Shown here: positions 45,690 through 58,707 of the stretch, piece by piece
Layout: every line of letters begins with the position of its first letter
How positions within the stretch are numbered: the first letter of the stretch is position 1
Origin: Oncomelania hupensis
Taxonomy: Eukaryota > Mollusca > Gastropoda > Littorinimorpha > Pomatiopsidae
Direction: 5' to 3'
Assembly: GCA_036898135.1 (NCBI GenBank)
Contig: CM072511.1
Span: 30,200,182 to 30,264,181 of the forward strand
DNA length: 64,000 bases
Notes under the pieces: model-generated
What the model was told of the DNA's origin: nothing
Databases searched by the model: none
Seen by the model: only the letters and a program-made list of their open reading frames with translations
Translations under genes and position numbers: made by a program

Positions 45690-46835
45690 TTGTTCTTCGT
45701 CAGAGTGTGGGGAAGGGGGAGTGGATGGATTTTAAAATAAAGCCTGAGGGAGGGTTGGGGGTTGGGAATTATAGTTGGAAGAGGGGTGAGGGAGTTCGCA
45801 TTGCTTTAATATTATGCAATATATTATTATGAACAAAAGCAAATGATCGAGGTTGACGAAGCACTCTTCCATTAGAAATCTTAAAATTAGTGTCTGATGT
45901 AGGCTCTTTGCCACTATACTAAAAGGACCCACTCTGACCACGCTCTTTCGACAAATCCTTTTAACATTTACAGTGAATGTAGCCCCCCCCCCCTAAAAAT
46001 ATAAGCTTACAACCCAAAAAAAAATAATTTTCATCATTTTCTTCCTCGTTAGTTAATTCATTCATTTATTTCCTTATTACTTTTTCTTTCTCCTCAATTT
46101 TATTGCATCTCTTGTCTTTTATTATGGTTGTATATAACTTTGTGACAAGATTAATTAATTAACTTTTTCGAAAAAAAATTATTGTGTACTTGTTCCTGTT
46201 CGCCAGACATTTCATTGTTATAAGTTATTAAATGGTGGCACTTATTTAAGCTTTGCTTTTGTGTGCCCTTTATGTTCTCCGTGTTTTGTTTGCTTGCCTC
46301 GTGCATTATAATAATAACATTCTGTTTAAAACAAACAAACAAAAACTTTTAAAAGTAAAACGTTTTTTAAATGAATAAGTTCCTTAGTTTTGGGGCCTAT
46401 TAATAGCAAGTGCTAAGCAGCCTTTTGGAGCTAAAAATAGCATCTACCAAAGCCGGTACGAGGCAAACCCCGTACAAAACAATGGCTCGAAAGGTTTCTC
46501 GTTTTATGTTGACAAAATAGACCCTCAGACAACAAAGACGTGCACTTCCCGCCGCGTGGTTCTCTCAGAAATAGGGTCAAAGGTCACACGGCTGTACCGA
46601 AAAAACAAGGGCAAATAACCCCCTGTCAGAACCGAAATGTAAAATTCAAATTCTAGCGGTTGGTTTGAGCGACGAAAGCTCACTTTATCATTGTGTAATG
46701 TGATAACAATGCGAATTTTAGGATAAATCCGCTTTGGCCAAAAGTAAATAACGCCTTTGAATTGGGGCCTTTTAAAGCGTGAGAGGACTAACACACCCTT
46801 TGGACTGATTATTATTTTGGTATACCTGTTATATA
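45690..46835. other. Intergenic sequence, nothing recognised
   Basis: AT-rich, with no exon or named repeat. Confidence 0.4.
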
Positions 46836-46842
46836 TTTTTTT

Positions 46843-47175
46843 CCCTGTCTTATCCCGTAACTCAAAGGTCGTTGGGGCACGGCACCACAGAGGATCGTTT
46901 ATCCAGCGTACACCGTCTTTCTATGTTCTCAGAAACCCTCATGGCTTCGTTCAGTGTCAAACCAGTCTCGAATGTTATCCTTTTTCTGTCTCCCTCTTCT
47001 TCTGCCTACTTGCAGGATGGTTTTTACAAGGCCTGATGCTCTGGTGACGTAGCCATACCATCGGAGTTTCCGTTTCTTCACCACTGTGAGCATGTTGTCG
47101 TGCTGTCCAATGGCTTGGGAGCGCAGAGAGTAGGCATCTTTGACGCACACCGATTGTTGTTCTGAACCAGTTCAA
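46843..47175 (-). mobile_element. RTE-like LINE 3' end with internal deletion
   Basis: Minus-strand RTE 3' terminus ('KRKLRWYGYVTRASGL', 'WFDTERSHE'). Near 47117 the sequence jumps from the 'QAIGQHDN' region directly to the upstream 'NWFRTTIGVRQ' region, a deletion of roughly 1 kb. The copy is short-tailed and dead. Confidence 0.85.
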
Positions 47176-47336
47176 AATTAGGCTTAGGAGAAATTTTGTA
47201 GATGTATGTATCACTCGCGGGTGTGCGTGTGTACGGATGTGTAGGTAAAGGGTGGATGCAGGTTGCATTGTTGTATTGCCTTGTGGTGTGTGGTTGTAAG
47301 AGAGAGGGTGGGGCGAAAGAATTAGAGGATAAGTGC

Positions 47337-47945
47337 GGTTAGTTAGTTAGTTATTCATTGCTTACAGGGTCCAGCGGACTGCAAAGAGCGGAATCAGGAC
47401 CACAAAATCAAGACCACAACTTCGCTGAAAGAGGACTCACCCCTGATCCGCATAAAAGATCTGCCGAAACAACCCTAGTGTTAACACTAGCCGGTCACTT
47501 TACAATAAAGACATCCCAACGCGGGGTCGCTGAGGCTATGCTCTAATTTATCGAACCCCCGTTTACAAAAACAAAATAGAATACTAACATCATTATAAAA
47601 TATCAACAAACACATACATATAAAAATGCCTAAATTGCCAAATAATAGCATCATAGGAAGCCCCAGTAACCACCTTGCAGAAAGCGTCCAAATATTCCCA
47701 AGCTGATCCAACAGACCTCGCACGCAAATCAGGAGTTTTTTTCCCTAAAGTGTTCAAGAAAAGAGGTAGGTGACTGGTCTAACGAAGAAGAAGATAGTAT
47801 AGTAGATTGATAGAACAGAGTAGGAATGAGAAAGAACAAAGGAGAAAGACAGCGACACTGGGAATTTAAAGCACTAAATTTCCAGAAAGTGGGGATACTA
47901 TTTATACTGAAACCCCCGGTACCCCTACTACGGGGGAGGGTGGGG
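47337..47945 (+). repeat. Unclassified interspersed repeat A, copy 3
   Basis: Full-length copy starting with (TTAG)n at 47337-47352 and 'cagggtccagcggactgcaa', ending at 'ccggtacccctactacgggg'. Its minus-strand frame (47723-47487) and the frame in copy 4 share 'ILDALSARW'-like and 'FCFCKRGFDKL' stretches. That reflects recent common descent, not necessarily coding. Confidence 0.82.
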
Positions 47946-48325
47946 GATATAGGTGCGGGTAAGTATGGTGAGAGATGTACGTCAGTTACTAGAGTGATAG
48001 GTTTTAACATCAATGTTGTGTTTACATCAATATTTTACCAACAATCACATGAAGTTCCAGGATCTTTTGTAAATAATGTCACTGGGCGAAATAAAATCTT
48101 CTTTTAGAATAATATAATATGCTATATGTTATTGCAGCTATCCTCGTTTTGAAAGGAATAAACACGATGTTTTGGGGGTTAGGCCTTGTAACAGTATACT
48201 ATTTACTCACACAAAACTATCAGTTTTATCTATCGTCTACTTCTAATGTACGAGAAAATCATGCGACATCTTTAGTTTCGTAACCAAAGACCGCAATGAT
48301 AATGCTAAAGTACGATGAATATCAG

Positions 48326-48957
48326 CGGTAAGATAAGATAAGATAAGATAAGATAAGATAAGATAAGATAAGATAAGATAAGATAAGATAAGATAAGATA
48401 AGATAAGATAAGATAAGATAAGATAAGATAAGATAAGATAAGATAAGATAAGACAACTTTATTATCTTTTACAAGAAATTACATTGTGGTGTACAATTAC
48501 AATCAACAAGGAATAAACATCACAATAATAATAACAACAATCATAATGACAATGAGGATAAAAATGCACAGTCACATATTAATATAATTACACTTATGCA
48601 TGCTAACATTAAACGACAGCATTAATGTTAAATGAAATTATTTTGGGCAAACACACTCACGCACACACGCACACACATGTCATTTATTAAGTAATGAGAC
48701 AGCCTTGGGAATAAAACTGTTTTTCGTTCTGAGAGTTCTGACCCTTGGTGTTTGGTAGCGCCTTCCAGAAGGCAGGAGCTGGAAGTGGTGCGCAAGCACA
48801 TGAGTGCTATCCAGCACAAAGCAACTGGCTTTCCGCAAAACACGTCTTTCATACAACACCTGCAGACTCTCTTGTTTCACTCCCACAACACTCCCACAGA
48901 CTTTTACCACTCGATCCAGCACACTTTTGTCTTTTACACACAAACTTCCATAAATAA
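48326..48957 (-). mobile_element. CR1/Rex-like LINE 3' end with long (GATAA)n tail
   Basis: An inverted copy of the 3' 0.5 kb of 44425-45505, more than 90 percent alike by eye. Its tail has expanded to about 125 bp of pentanucleotide repeats (48326-48452). Confidence 0.9.
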
Positions 48958-48959
48958 AG

Positions 48960-50555
48960 CGGTAAATAATTAATTAATTAATAAAAACAGGATAAGTCTA
49001 TACCTGGTAGATCTGGGCGCCAAATAATAAATAAAATATAACTTACCAAATTTTTTTAAACATTATCTATTAAATGAAATTAATTGTAGGGGTGGTTAAA
49101 TCTCATCAAGTGGGTACAAAGTAATAATCTACCAAGTGGGAATAAAACTAGCTATTTGTGTGTATATGTATGTGTGTGTGTGTCTGGAAAACGTGCAAAA
49201 TGTGTCATAATGAGGTTTTTAATTAACTCTGACGCCTGAGAACGTTGACACCATGATCGCACTATCATAATGGTCATTATTTATATTCGAGTGAGGCGTA
49301 TACTTCTGTCACAAAAATCTTAAAGTTGAGTTGGAGATCTGGATCAAAATTAGGCTTACCAGAAAAAAAGAAAAAAAAGATGAAGTGCCTAATTCACTTT
49401 CATTGATGACAATGTTGATAATGTGCATATTTTTTTTATTTATACTTTTTTATGTGTGTGTCTAACAATTGCGACATTTTAATCTAACCGTCGGGCCTGA
49501 GTGTTCAAAAGGTTATCTGCTCTTAGTAGTACACGGCTTTTTTTCTTTTAGAATACAGGCGCAGGCACAGGTACACCAACAAATGCAGCGAAGCAGCAAG
49601 TAATGACTCATTGACTCAGTGATAGACCCGCCGCTAGCGAAGCCCCGAGATCACCAATGACTTTTTAAGCTGCATACACGCTTATATGAGAGCTTTCATC
49701 CAAATAAAATGTGGAGGAATACATTCTTCTATGTTCATACTATCCAGTGTTTGGGGAAAAAAAGCCATACCCACTTTAACTTTATGGCTAATGAACAAAA
49801 GCCCAAATTAAATGCCTCAACGATTCGGATTAATCTCTCTCAAATCAAAGGAACACAGAACATTATTTTATTATTATAGTAAGCTCTTAAACAAGCTAAC
49901 TATTTAAAAAGAAGAAATGTTAAGATGGTTAAAACCCAAGCCATTTTTCTTGCTAAATGGTTATCATTTTTGCTTGTTTATTCAATCTGTTTTATACTTT
50001 TACGTAAAGAAGGATTGAAGGAAAAAATTAGTATGATGCCGATGTAAAACAAAATGAATTTCCCAGCTTAAACGCAAGCCCAATTTCGTGGTACTGCTTA
50101 TTTGTATAGTCCAGCGCTCTTAAACATTTACATAAGTGTGGTTGAAGAAAATTAGTACGATGATGTAACGCAAAAGCAATTTAATAGTTTAGACCAAAGC
50201 CCGCTATCACGAATCTAATCATTTACTGCTAAATCATTTTAGTACTAAATATTGTTGAGAACTGAATAAGGAGGGTAATAATTATGCTCTCCGAATTTAC
50301 GTTCAAACAAAAGCAACAATAGACTACAATACAACACAACTTCCTTACCCCAAAAGGAATCACAGCAGGCGCAGATCATGATCATGCTTATTTGTTTAAT
50401 CCAGCTGTTCTTGTACTCTTTACATGAAGTGTGGTTGAAGGAAATTAGTAAGATGATATAACGCAAAAAGCAATTTCTCAGCCTAAGCATAAGACCCGTA
50501 TTATCAGTTCAGTTCAGTTCAGTTCAGTTATTTAACGTCACGTCCGTTCACACAT
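48960..50555. other. AT-rich intergenic sequence
   Basis: Contains two related blocks ('gtggttgaaggaaattagta' at 50431 and similar near 50140 and 50010), hinting at an old local duplication. No coding feature. An (AGTTC)n run is at 50508-50528. Confidence 0.4.
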
Positions 50556-50559
50556 TGAT

Positions 50560-50560
50560 G

Positions 50561-50627
<67 letters not shown>
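50560..50627. repeat. (TA)n microsatellite
   Basis: About 65 bp of AT dinucleotide, adjoining the tail end of the minus-strand S1 SINE. Confidence 0.97.
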
Positions 50628-50630
<3 letters not shown>

Positions 50631-50735
50631 TGGCTGCAGTTTATTATCCCTTTTTATCGGGAAACTCTGGGCCGCCTCCCCCGGCCGGGGAAGGCGTAGT
50701 CGCAGCCAGTGTCGCGCCCAAACCCTACCTACCTA
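50628..50735 (-). mobile_element. SINE family S1, 3' fragment, minus strand
   Basis: Reverse complement of the S1 3' domain: 'tgggccgcctcccccggccg', 'aaggcgtagtcgcagcc' and 'gcgcccaaaccctacctacc'. Confidence 0.85.
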
Positions 50736-51017
50736 ACATTATTTGTGTGGTTTTTTTTTTTGAAATTTTAGTTTTTTAAATAATAATTAAAATTTAACAC
50801 TCAATTTTTATAAAACCCTACCAACGAGTGATTTTAAAATGGCACTAACAATTGTAACAATGTTGGCTTATATAAAATATCTTATTTTGATTGACCCAAG
50901 TCCTTAATAAATGATTCCTCTTTTAATTTAGAAAATATCATCATATCATAAATCATCATGACTAATAATTAAGTACTAAATCATTTTAGTACCGAACATA
51001 GGTGGATAGATATTCAG

Positions 51018-51066
51018 TGATTATAGGGTCCAGCGGACTGCCAAGGGCCGAATCAGGACCACAGTA
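51018..51066 (+). repeat. Repeat A terminal fragment
   Basis: Only the 'tatagggtccagcggactgc' end of repeat A with about 30 more matching bases. A weaker fragment is near 2365-2400. Confidence 0.7.
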
Positions 51067-51289
51067 CCGATTATAGTTGAGAACTGAATTATAAGGAGGA
51101 TAATAATTATGTACTCCGAAGTTATGTTCAAACAGCATATTGATTTGCAATATATTTGTTTGTTTTTGTATATTTGAGGACAGCATTTTAATGTTAAGAT
51201 ATTGAAAAACTCCCTACAACAATCCTCATAGTAATCTAGAAAACAGCGCCATGTCAACCTTATGCTGATAGTACTACTGTTGGTAATGG

Positions 51290-51420
51290 ATGTTGTTGTT
51301 GCTGCTGCTGATGCTACTGATGATGATGATGATGATGATGATGTTGTTGTTGCTGCTGCTGGTGATAATGTTGATGGCGATGATAATGATGATGATGTTG
51401 TTGTTGTTGTCGACGACGAC

Positions 51421-51482
<62 letters not shown>

Positions 51483-51590
51483 CGATGACGACGACGACGA
51501 CGAAGAAGAAGAAGAAGAAGAAGAAGAAGAAGAAGAAGAAGAAGAAGAAGAAGAAGAAGAAGAAGAAGAAGAAGAAGAAAAACAAATAAA
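51290..51590. repeat. Compound TTG/TGA/CGA/AGA array
   Basis: About 300 bp of successive trinucleotide arrays. Poly-Asp/Glu, poly-Ser and poly-His frames are artefacts. Confidence 0.97.
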
Positions 51591-51719
51591 AACTCTACAA
51601 CTACCACAGCATCCAACTCCAACAATAACAACAACAAAAACCACAACAACAACGACAACAACAACAACAACCAACGAACAAGAATAAGAGCAGGGAAAAA
51701 ATAGAACAACAAAACAAAT

Positions 51720-53300
51720 CTTACTCACCTGTAGTTGTAATTGCGTAGTTGAAATATTCTAAACGATTTTGAACAATTCTTGCTGCACCTGTGTCTTCGG
51801 ATTAGGCAGTTTATCCTCTTGTGTCAATCGTAATCCATCGGCATCCTCTCTGTGAAGCGATGATCCAACGTTTCACACCCTTCACAGTTCTGTCTACACT
51901 TTTTCACGCAATTAATCCGCAAGATGTAATAATTTAGTTGTGTTTTGACCGGTAGTCTTTATAAAATATATTTTAGGATGTATACATACATAAAAGTGTT
52001 CGTGGCAATTACATTCTGGGTTTTTTCCCACTGAATGTGAAAAAAAGTCGTTAGATAGTTTCAATATCACTTCTACTGCGCAATAGAGGGACAAACTGTT
52101 TTAAGTACAGAAACTGAGAAGAAAAGTTGCTTCTTAACGATAAAGATTATGGTTTCTTAAATCCAGTTGCTCACTTTTAATATCTGCAATTCAGGTGTTC
52201 GGTTGTGTACGCATACATATACACACAATTACTTTAAATGCAGACACCTGTCTCAATAAGCTTAAATATGCATCCAGCTTGTGCAAAGTGCACATCAATG
52301 TAAGGAAAGTATTGTGGGTGGACTACGAGACGGGCGGGTTAGTTTCGTGCGAGGTCGGGTAGGGTCACAGATAGCAAGGGGGTCAGTAGGGTGGCTGACT
52401 GCCATTGAAAGAAATTGTTTGGTCACAGATAAGTACGTAAAATATAAACGTACAACATTTGATTGCCCACATACTTAAAACAGTACATTTGTTTTTTTGT
52501 TCGTTTTTTTTTAAGGACAGAAAAGAATACATATTTGGGTTTAATTAGTAATGCATGCTATGTATCAATGTTCCTTCTTGTTCTTGTTCTTCTTATATCA
52601 GACCTGACAGTTCATCAAGCTCTGCCAGTATTTATTGTGCTAGTCTACCTACACCCCCTTTCCCATTTCTAGACGGGGAACTATAATGAATAAAGAATGA
52701 ATCAATGTGAATCAAATTTAAGACTCGTGTAGTTGGAACTGGTGCATGGGTGTAGTCAATACCTTTGAACCTGATGAAGCCAACTCCCTATTCAGTCAGT
52801 AAGGAAAGGGAGCAGGGGGATGTATCTCGACAAAGCTGTCTGGCTGGATACAGTCTCGTTCTCAGATAATCCGGTCGAATGGGTTCAAAGTCTTTAAACA
52901 GAAAGTTACGGAGAACTACTTAAAAGTAAGCATATATATTCTGTGAATACACTGATACAATTACACGGGGTGGACAATTCGGGGTGTTGACTTGGATGAT
53001 TAAAATTATTTTTTTTCTGTTTCTTTGGTTGGTTAGGGAGCGATGGGTGTGGGGTTGGAGGGAAGAATGATGTTGTTTTTGTTGTTGTTGTAATTATATG
53101 TACATGCATGCCCATATACTTGATAGTATTTTTTGTTTTCTTTTCGCATGTGGTTCTTTGCGTTGAGAATATGTGTCAGTAGCTGATTGGATGAGATCAT
53201 GTATGAATGAAACCCAACTCCCCCAAGAAATGATAAACGTTTTGTAAAGATGTATACTGTTTAACACAGTGGACCGCTGAGCCAACTCAGTTGACCTACG
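51720..53300. other. Intergenic sequence, nothing recognised
   Basis: No exon with a domain or splice support and no named repeat. Confidence 0.4.
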
Positions 53301-53303
<3 letters not shown>

Positions 53304-53350
<47 letters not shown>

Positions 53351-53357
53351 GCATCAG

Positions 53358-53399
<42 letters not shown>

Positions 53400-53460
53400 G
53401 AAGGAGGAGTAGGATGACGACGACGACGACAATAATGATGATGAGGATGATGATGATGAC

Positions 53461-53548
<88 letters not shown>
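53304..53548. repeat. (TC)n and (TGA)n arrays
   Basis: TC repeats at 53306-53346, then TGA arrays at 53358-53398 and 53443-53547. Confidence 0.97.
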
Positions 53549-53549
53549 G

Positions 53550-54385
53550 TCACCTTTATACTTAGCTTTATTTTGCACTCCATGCCGCATGCGTGAATAG
53601 GTGTGTTACACGTATTGATCAATAGATCGAGTTAGCCCCGATGCTTGGATATGTGTTTCTCGAATTCGTTTATCCACGAAGCCTGTTCACTCAGCAACAA
53701 GGCAGGAGTCGTCGTATAAAGTTTTCCAACTTTATTCAGCCAACGCCAAACAGCTGCATACAAGATCACTTTCCCAAAAATCATTCAAAAAAATCTTTCT
53801 TCTTCTTTTTTTTAAACAAGCAGACAATGCATTGCTTTTAAAGCTTCTCTGCAATCTAGAAAAACTTCGAACATTCCAGAATGACGAAATAACATCCAAT
53901 CAAAATAAAACTCGTCACCGGAACTATGCAATGTCTTACGTCATAAAGCATTCTTCAGTTTACAAGCTGTCGCCCGATAGATCTGGAAAATTCGATCGAT
54001 ACTAAACAAGTAATTCCAAAAAATTCTCAACGGTACTACAACACTATCGATCGACGGAAAACATCAACATTAAATAAAGCTTGTTCTAGCAACAGCGCAG
54101 AATCAAATCAAAGATAAATACACGCTATTATTGTATGCTTTGCAAAATAAAATGACCGGAACTATCTTGGGCGTCTCAATCGTAATATGATGCAAATGCG
54201 TTTACTCTCCGATGGACCATGTACTGTATACCTAGACCATGGTGACGCTCCCACATAATACAGTTTTAGCCTCGGGTCATACGGGCAATAGTTATAGGAT
54301 CGTAATGAGAAAGTACCGAGTGTCCCCCCTTCTTTGTCCTGTTAAAGTAAGAACATAAAAGAGATTATATAAAAGCTCGAATGGT
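53550..54385. other. Intergenic sequence, nothing recognised
   Basis: AT-rich, with no supported feature. Confidence 0.4.
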
Positions 54386-54388
54386 TGG

Positions 54389-56655
54389 AAACGCACTTTT
54401 TCAGGAGCAGACATCGAAAGTGACCACGATCTCGTGATGATGTCTCTCCGGCTCCACTTGAAGAGAGTAAATACAGCAAAGTGCACTAGACTGAAGTTCG
54501 ACCTGGACAAACTGCAAGACCCGGAGGTGGCAGAACTATTTCAGGCCACAATTGGAGGGAAATTTGCACCACTGCTCATTTTGGAAGCTGGTGAAGTAGA
54601 TGTCAACGCCATGACCACCACCTTCAACTCAGCTGTGACAGATGCCGCCACTGAAATCCTTGGCAAGCACCGATCAAAGAAGAAGCCGTGGATCACACCT
54701 GAACTTTTAGATCTGTCTGATAAACGAAGAGAGATTTAAAAAAAAAAAAAAAAAAGAAAAAAAGAATACCTCACTGGGAGCTGATGTCTACCAAAAAATC
54801 AACAATGACATCAGAAAAGGCAAGCGCACAGCAAAGGAGAACTGGATAGAAGATCAATGCCAGGAAATATAGAACAGTCTGAACAAGAACAACAGCAAGA
54901 AGGCCTACCAGACTGTGAAGCGGCTGACAAGTGTCAAACAGCCCAAGGTCTCCACGATCCAAAGCAAGTCTGGCATATGCCTTACAGAAGAACGAGAAGT
55001 CTTGGACAGATGGACCTGCTTTGACCTTTACAACCATACACCAAATGGAGACCCATCAGTTCTAGCATGTCCCGAGAACAGAGACGAAGATGAAATCCTC
55101 CCAATTCTCCGGGAAGAAGTTGAGGCAGCAGTGCAATCGCTAAAGAAAGGGAAGTCAGCGGGAGTGGACAACATACCCGTGGAACTGCTACAAGCAGGAG
55201 GAGAAGCGATGATTGATGCTGTCACCATTATCTGTAACAAGATCTGGCAGAGTGGGGAGTGGCCTATACCATGGACCCAGTCGCTTGTCATCACTCTTCC
55301 CAAAAAAGGTAACCTTCAGGAGTGTGTAAACTACCGCACCATCAGCCTCATCAGCCATCCCAGCAAGGTCCTCCTGAAAATAATACTCAACAGGTTGAAA
55401 CCCCAAGCTGAACAAATTATAGCTGAAGAACAAGCAGGATTCATGGCAGGGCGAAGTGCCACTGAACAGATTTTCAACCTCGGAATAATCTGTGAGAAAT
55501 ACCTACAGCACCAACAACATCTATATCATGTGTTCATAGACTTCAAGAAGGCGTTTGACCGAGTCTGGCATGCAGCTCTATGGGCAACAATGAAAGTGTA
55601 CAACATCAGTCCTAAAATTATTGAAGTCATCAAAAGCCTGTATGCAAGGCTACCAGTGCAGTCCTCCACAAAAGCGCCATCAGGAACTGGTTCAGAACAA
55701 CAATCGGTGTGCGTCAAGGATGCCTACTCTCTCCAACACTCTTCAATATCTTCCTAGAGCGCATCATGTCTTACGCTCTTGCAGATCATGAAGGCACAGT
55801 CAGCATAGGGGGTAGAGCAATCTCCAATCTTCGTTTTGCGGATGACATTGATGGACTGGCTGGAGAAGAACAAGAACTTGAACAGCTGGTACAGAGGCTT
55901 GACACCACCTCCAGAGCTTACGGAATGGAAATAAGTGCAGAGAAGACCAAAATGATGACCAACAACACCAATGGCATCAACACGGACATCAAAGTCCAAG
56001 GCCTATCCCTCAACACAGTGCATAGCTTCAAATATTTAGGAGCCATTGTATCAGACAATGGGTCCCGACAGGAAGTCCTCTCCAGGATCGCACAAACAAC
56101 TGCTGACCTGAAAAGGTTGAAGCCCATTTGGAAAGACAGGACCATCAGTCTACATTCCAAAGTAAGACTGCTGCGCTCCCTTGTCATCTCCATCTTCCTA
56201 TATGCTTGCGAAGCATGGACCCTCACAGCAGATCTCCAACGAAGAATACAAAGCATGGAGATGAGGTGCTACAGAAGACTTCTGGGCACTTCCTATGCCC
56301 AACACAACACATCACCAACGACGAAGTCCGACACACCATCACACAAGCCATTGGACAACACGATGACCTGCTCACAGTGGTGAAAAAACAGAAACCCCGA
56401 TGGTATGGCCACGTCACCAGATCATCATGCCTTGCAAAGACTATTCTACAAGGCACAGTGCACGGAGGTAGAAGAAGAGGGAGACCAAAAAAGAGATGGG
56501 AGGACAACATTCGAGAATGGACTGGTTTGACACTGAACGAAGCCATCAGGGCTGCTGAGGACAGAGAAAGATGGAGTATGCTGGTTAAACGATCATCTGT
56601 GGTGCCCCTACGACCTCCGGGTTACGGGACAGGATAGGATAGGATAGGATAGGTT
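54389..56655 (+). mobile_element. RTE-like LINE, 5'-truncated, (GGATA)n tail
   Basis: Begins inside the endonuclease just before 'SDHDLV' and runs to the 3' end. Frames at 54434-54739, 54915-55757, 55709-56383 and 56128-56637 together cover the linker, RT ('FIDFKKAFDRVWH', 'RFADDIDG') and C-terminus. It is broken by an expanded A run at 54737-54755, a stop near 54869 and shifts near 55650 and 56285. High similarity to the intact copy at 37-40 kb indicates a fairly recent insertion. Confidence 0.92.
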
Positions 56656-56659
56656 GATC

Positions 56660-57080
56660 AAGGCATTGGATGAAATCAGAATTGTCAAGTCTACATTGCA
56701 GGTAAATACATTCTTGATAAGTTATCGTCTGCAGTGCAGGCAGTGGTAGAAATCACAAAGAGTGTCCGGACTGCTCTCTCTCCCCGTTCCCCCAACCCCA
56801 CACAAGCAAGAGTCCTTCTACCTTGACCTTTGCCCTCATGAACAAAAGGACCCCCTGTCTCGGCGTTTCATAAGCTTGGCTTATTTATCCTTATCGACGA
56901 TTGGTCTGTGGGGTCTAGCATTACAGGCGGGGATCAATGATGGTTTAATTGATCGGCGGCGGTCATTAATTAATTAAATTGTCGTCGATCACCACCTCCC
57001 GGTGCAGCAGGCCATAAATCTGGCCTACGTAGTTTTAACCTCTTCCCCCTCCCTCCTACTTGCTCCCACCTCACCCATCA
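56660..57080. other. Spacer between opposed RTE copies
   Basis: No exon recognised. C-rich near 57040-57090. Confidence 0.4.
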
Positions 57081-57086
57081 CCCCCC

Positions 57087-57821
57087 TATCCTATCCTATC
57101 CTATCATATCCTGTCCCGTAACCAGGAGGTCGTAGGGGCACCACATATGATCGTTTAACCAGCATACTCCATCTTTCTCTGTCCTCAGCTACACTCATGG
57201 CTTCGCTCAGTGTCAAACTCTCGAATGTTGTCCTCCCACCTCTTTTTCGGTCTCCCTCTTCTTCTACCTCCTTGCATTGTGCCTTGCGGAATAATCTTTG
57301 CAAGGCCTGATGATCTGGTGACGTGGCCATACCATCGGAGTTTCCGTTTCTTCACCACTGTGAGCAGGTCGTCGTGTTGTCCAATGGCTTGTGTGATGGT
57401 CTGTCGGACTTCGTCGTTGGTGATGTGTTGGGTATAGGAAATGCCCAGAAGTCTTCTATAGCACCTCATCTCCATGCTTTATATTCTTCGTTGGAGATCT
57501 GCTGTGAGGGTCCATGCTTCGCAAGCATATAGGAAGATGGAGATGACAAGGGAGCGCAGCAGTCTTACTTTGGAATGTAGACTGATGGTCCTGTCTTTCC
57601 AAATGGGCTTCAACCTTGTCAGGGCAGCATTTGTTTGTGCGATCCTGGAGAGGATTTCCTGTCGGGACCCATTGTCTGACACAATGGCTCCTAAATATTT
57701 GAAGCTATGTACTGTGTTGGAGGGATTGGCCTTGGACTTTGATGTCCGTGTTGATGCCATTGGTGTTGTTGGTCATCATTTTGGTCTTCTCTGCACTTAT
57801 TTCTATTCCATAAGCTCTGTC
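57087..57821 (-). mobile_element. RTE-like LINE 3' end, minus strand
   Basis: Carries the (TATCC)n tail, the C-terminal 'GRPKKRWEDNIRE' region with a small deletion, and the upstream coding part as far as 'ISAEKTKMM'. 5' truncated at about 57821. It faces the 54-56.6 kb copy tail to tail. Confidence 0.9.
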
Positions 57822-58021
57822 CTCCATCACCCCCACTCCAGGTATGAAATGCTATATACCTTCTCTCCCCCCCCCCCCCCCTCCAAAAAAAAATAAAAAT
57901 AAAAATCATAAAATTCATTGATCATATTATTATCAATTAGTTTTTTTTTAAATAAAAAACCACGTTATTAATAAATAACAAATACATTTTAAGTAGGTCT
58001 GCGCAAAAAGCCAAACCACCC

Positions 58022-58038
58022 ACCCATATACACACACA

Positions 58039-58095
<57 letters not shown>

Positions 58096-58368
58096 TTGCG
58101 CAGACACCGTTATTTGGACTTTCCTCTATCGCCACATACGTTCTGTGGACAATGGGTCGTGCTACGACCCCGTTTTTAAGTACTTTAAAGTGTTCTAACC
58201 CTAACCCTAACCCTAACCCTAACACTAGCCCTAACCCTAGCCCTAACCCTAACCCTTACCCTAACCCTAACCCTCACGGATCATTAAATGGACGTCCCAA
58301 CAAGGAGGTCTGTCCAAAGAACGTATGCAAACTTGCACTAATTTGTCCCAATAACGCCGTATAAACAT

Positions 58369-58412
<44 letters not shown>

Positions 58413-58440
58413 ACACCAACACACACACACACACACTCAA
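58022..58440 (-). repeat. Telomere-cored repeat bounded by (CA)n, copy 2
   Basis: An inverse copy of 31060-31460: (CA)n at 58022-58092, 'ggactttcctctatcgccac' 'atacgttctgtgg', 'acaatgggtcgt', 'agtactttaaagtgttc', CCCTAA units at 58195-58274, 'tcacggatcatt', 'gtctgtccaaagaacg', 'ttgtcccaataacgccgtat' and (CA)n at 58370-58435. Confidence 0.78.
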
Positions 58441-58707
58441 ACACGGACTATTCTAACTTTTCGAATCGGGCTATTGGTAGTATTGTACTTTCTATGTCTG
58501 CTGAAGTATCTTGCCTTACTTAACTTCCCGTCACGCCTTGCAATAACATTCGAATTATTATTTTGTTTGTGGAAAATTCGAGGCCACGATCATTCATGAA
58601 GGTATGCGTCGCCAGCGTGTAACGATAAGTAATAACATCTTAAATTTAAAATCCCTTCCGTTTTCTTGTCAGTTATGATATTATTAGCAATTTAGGTTAA
58701 TCCTTGT

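Noticed and set aside
48326..48452. CRISPR-like array
   Set aside because: A 5-bp tandem repeat without spacers, continuous with a LINE 3' end.
58195..58274. A true telomere or chromosome end
   Set aside because: The array is short and imperfect and lies inside a repeat with unique sequence on both sides.
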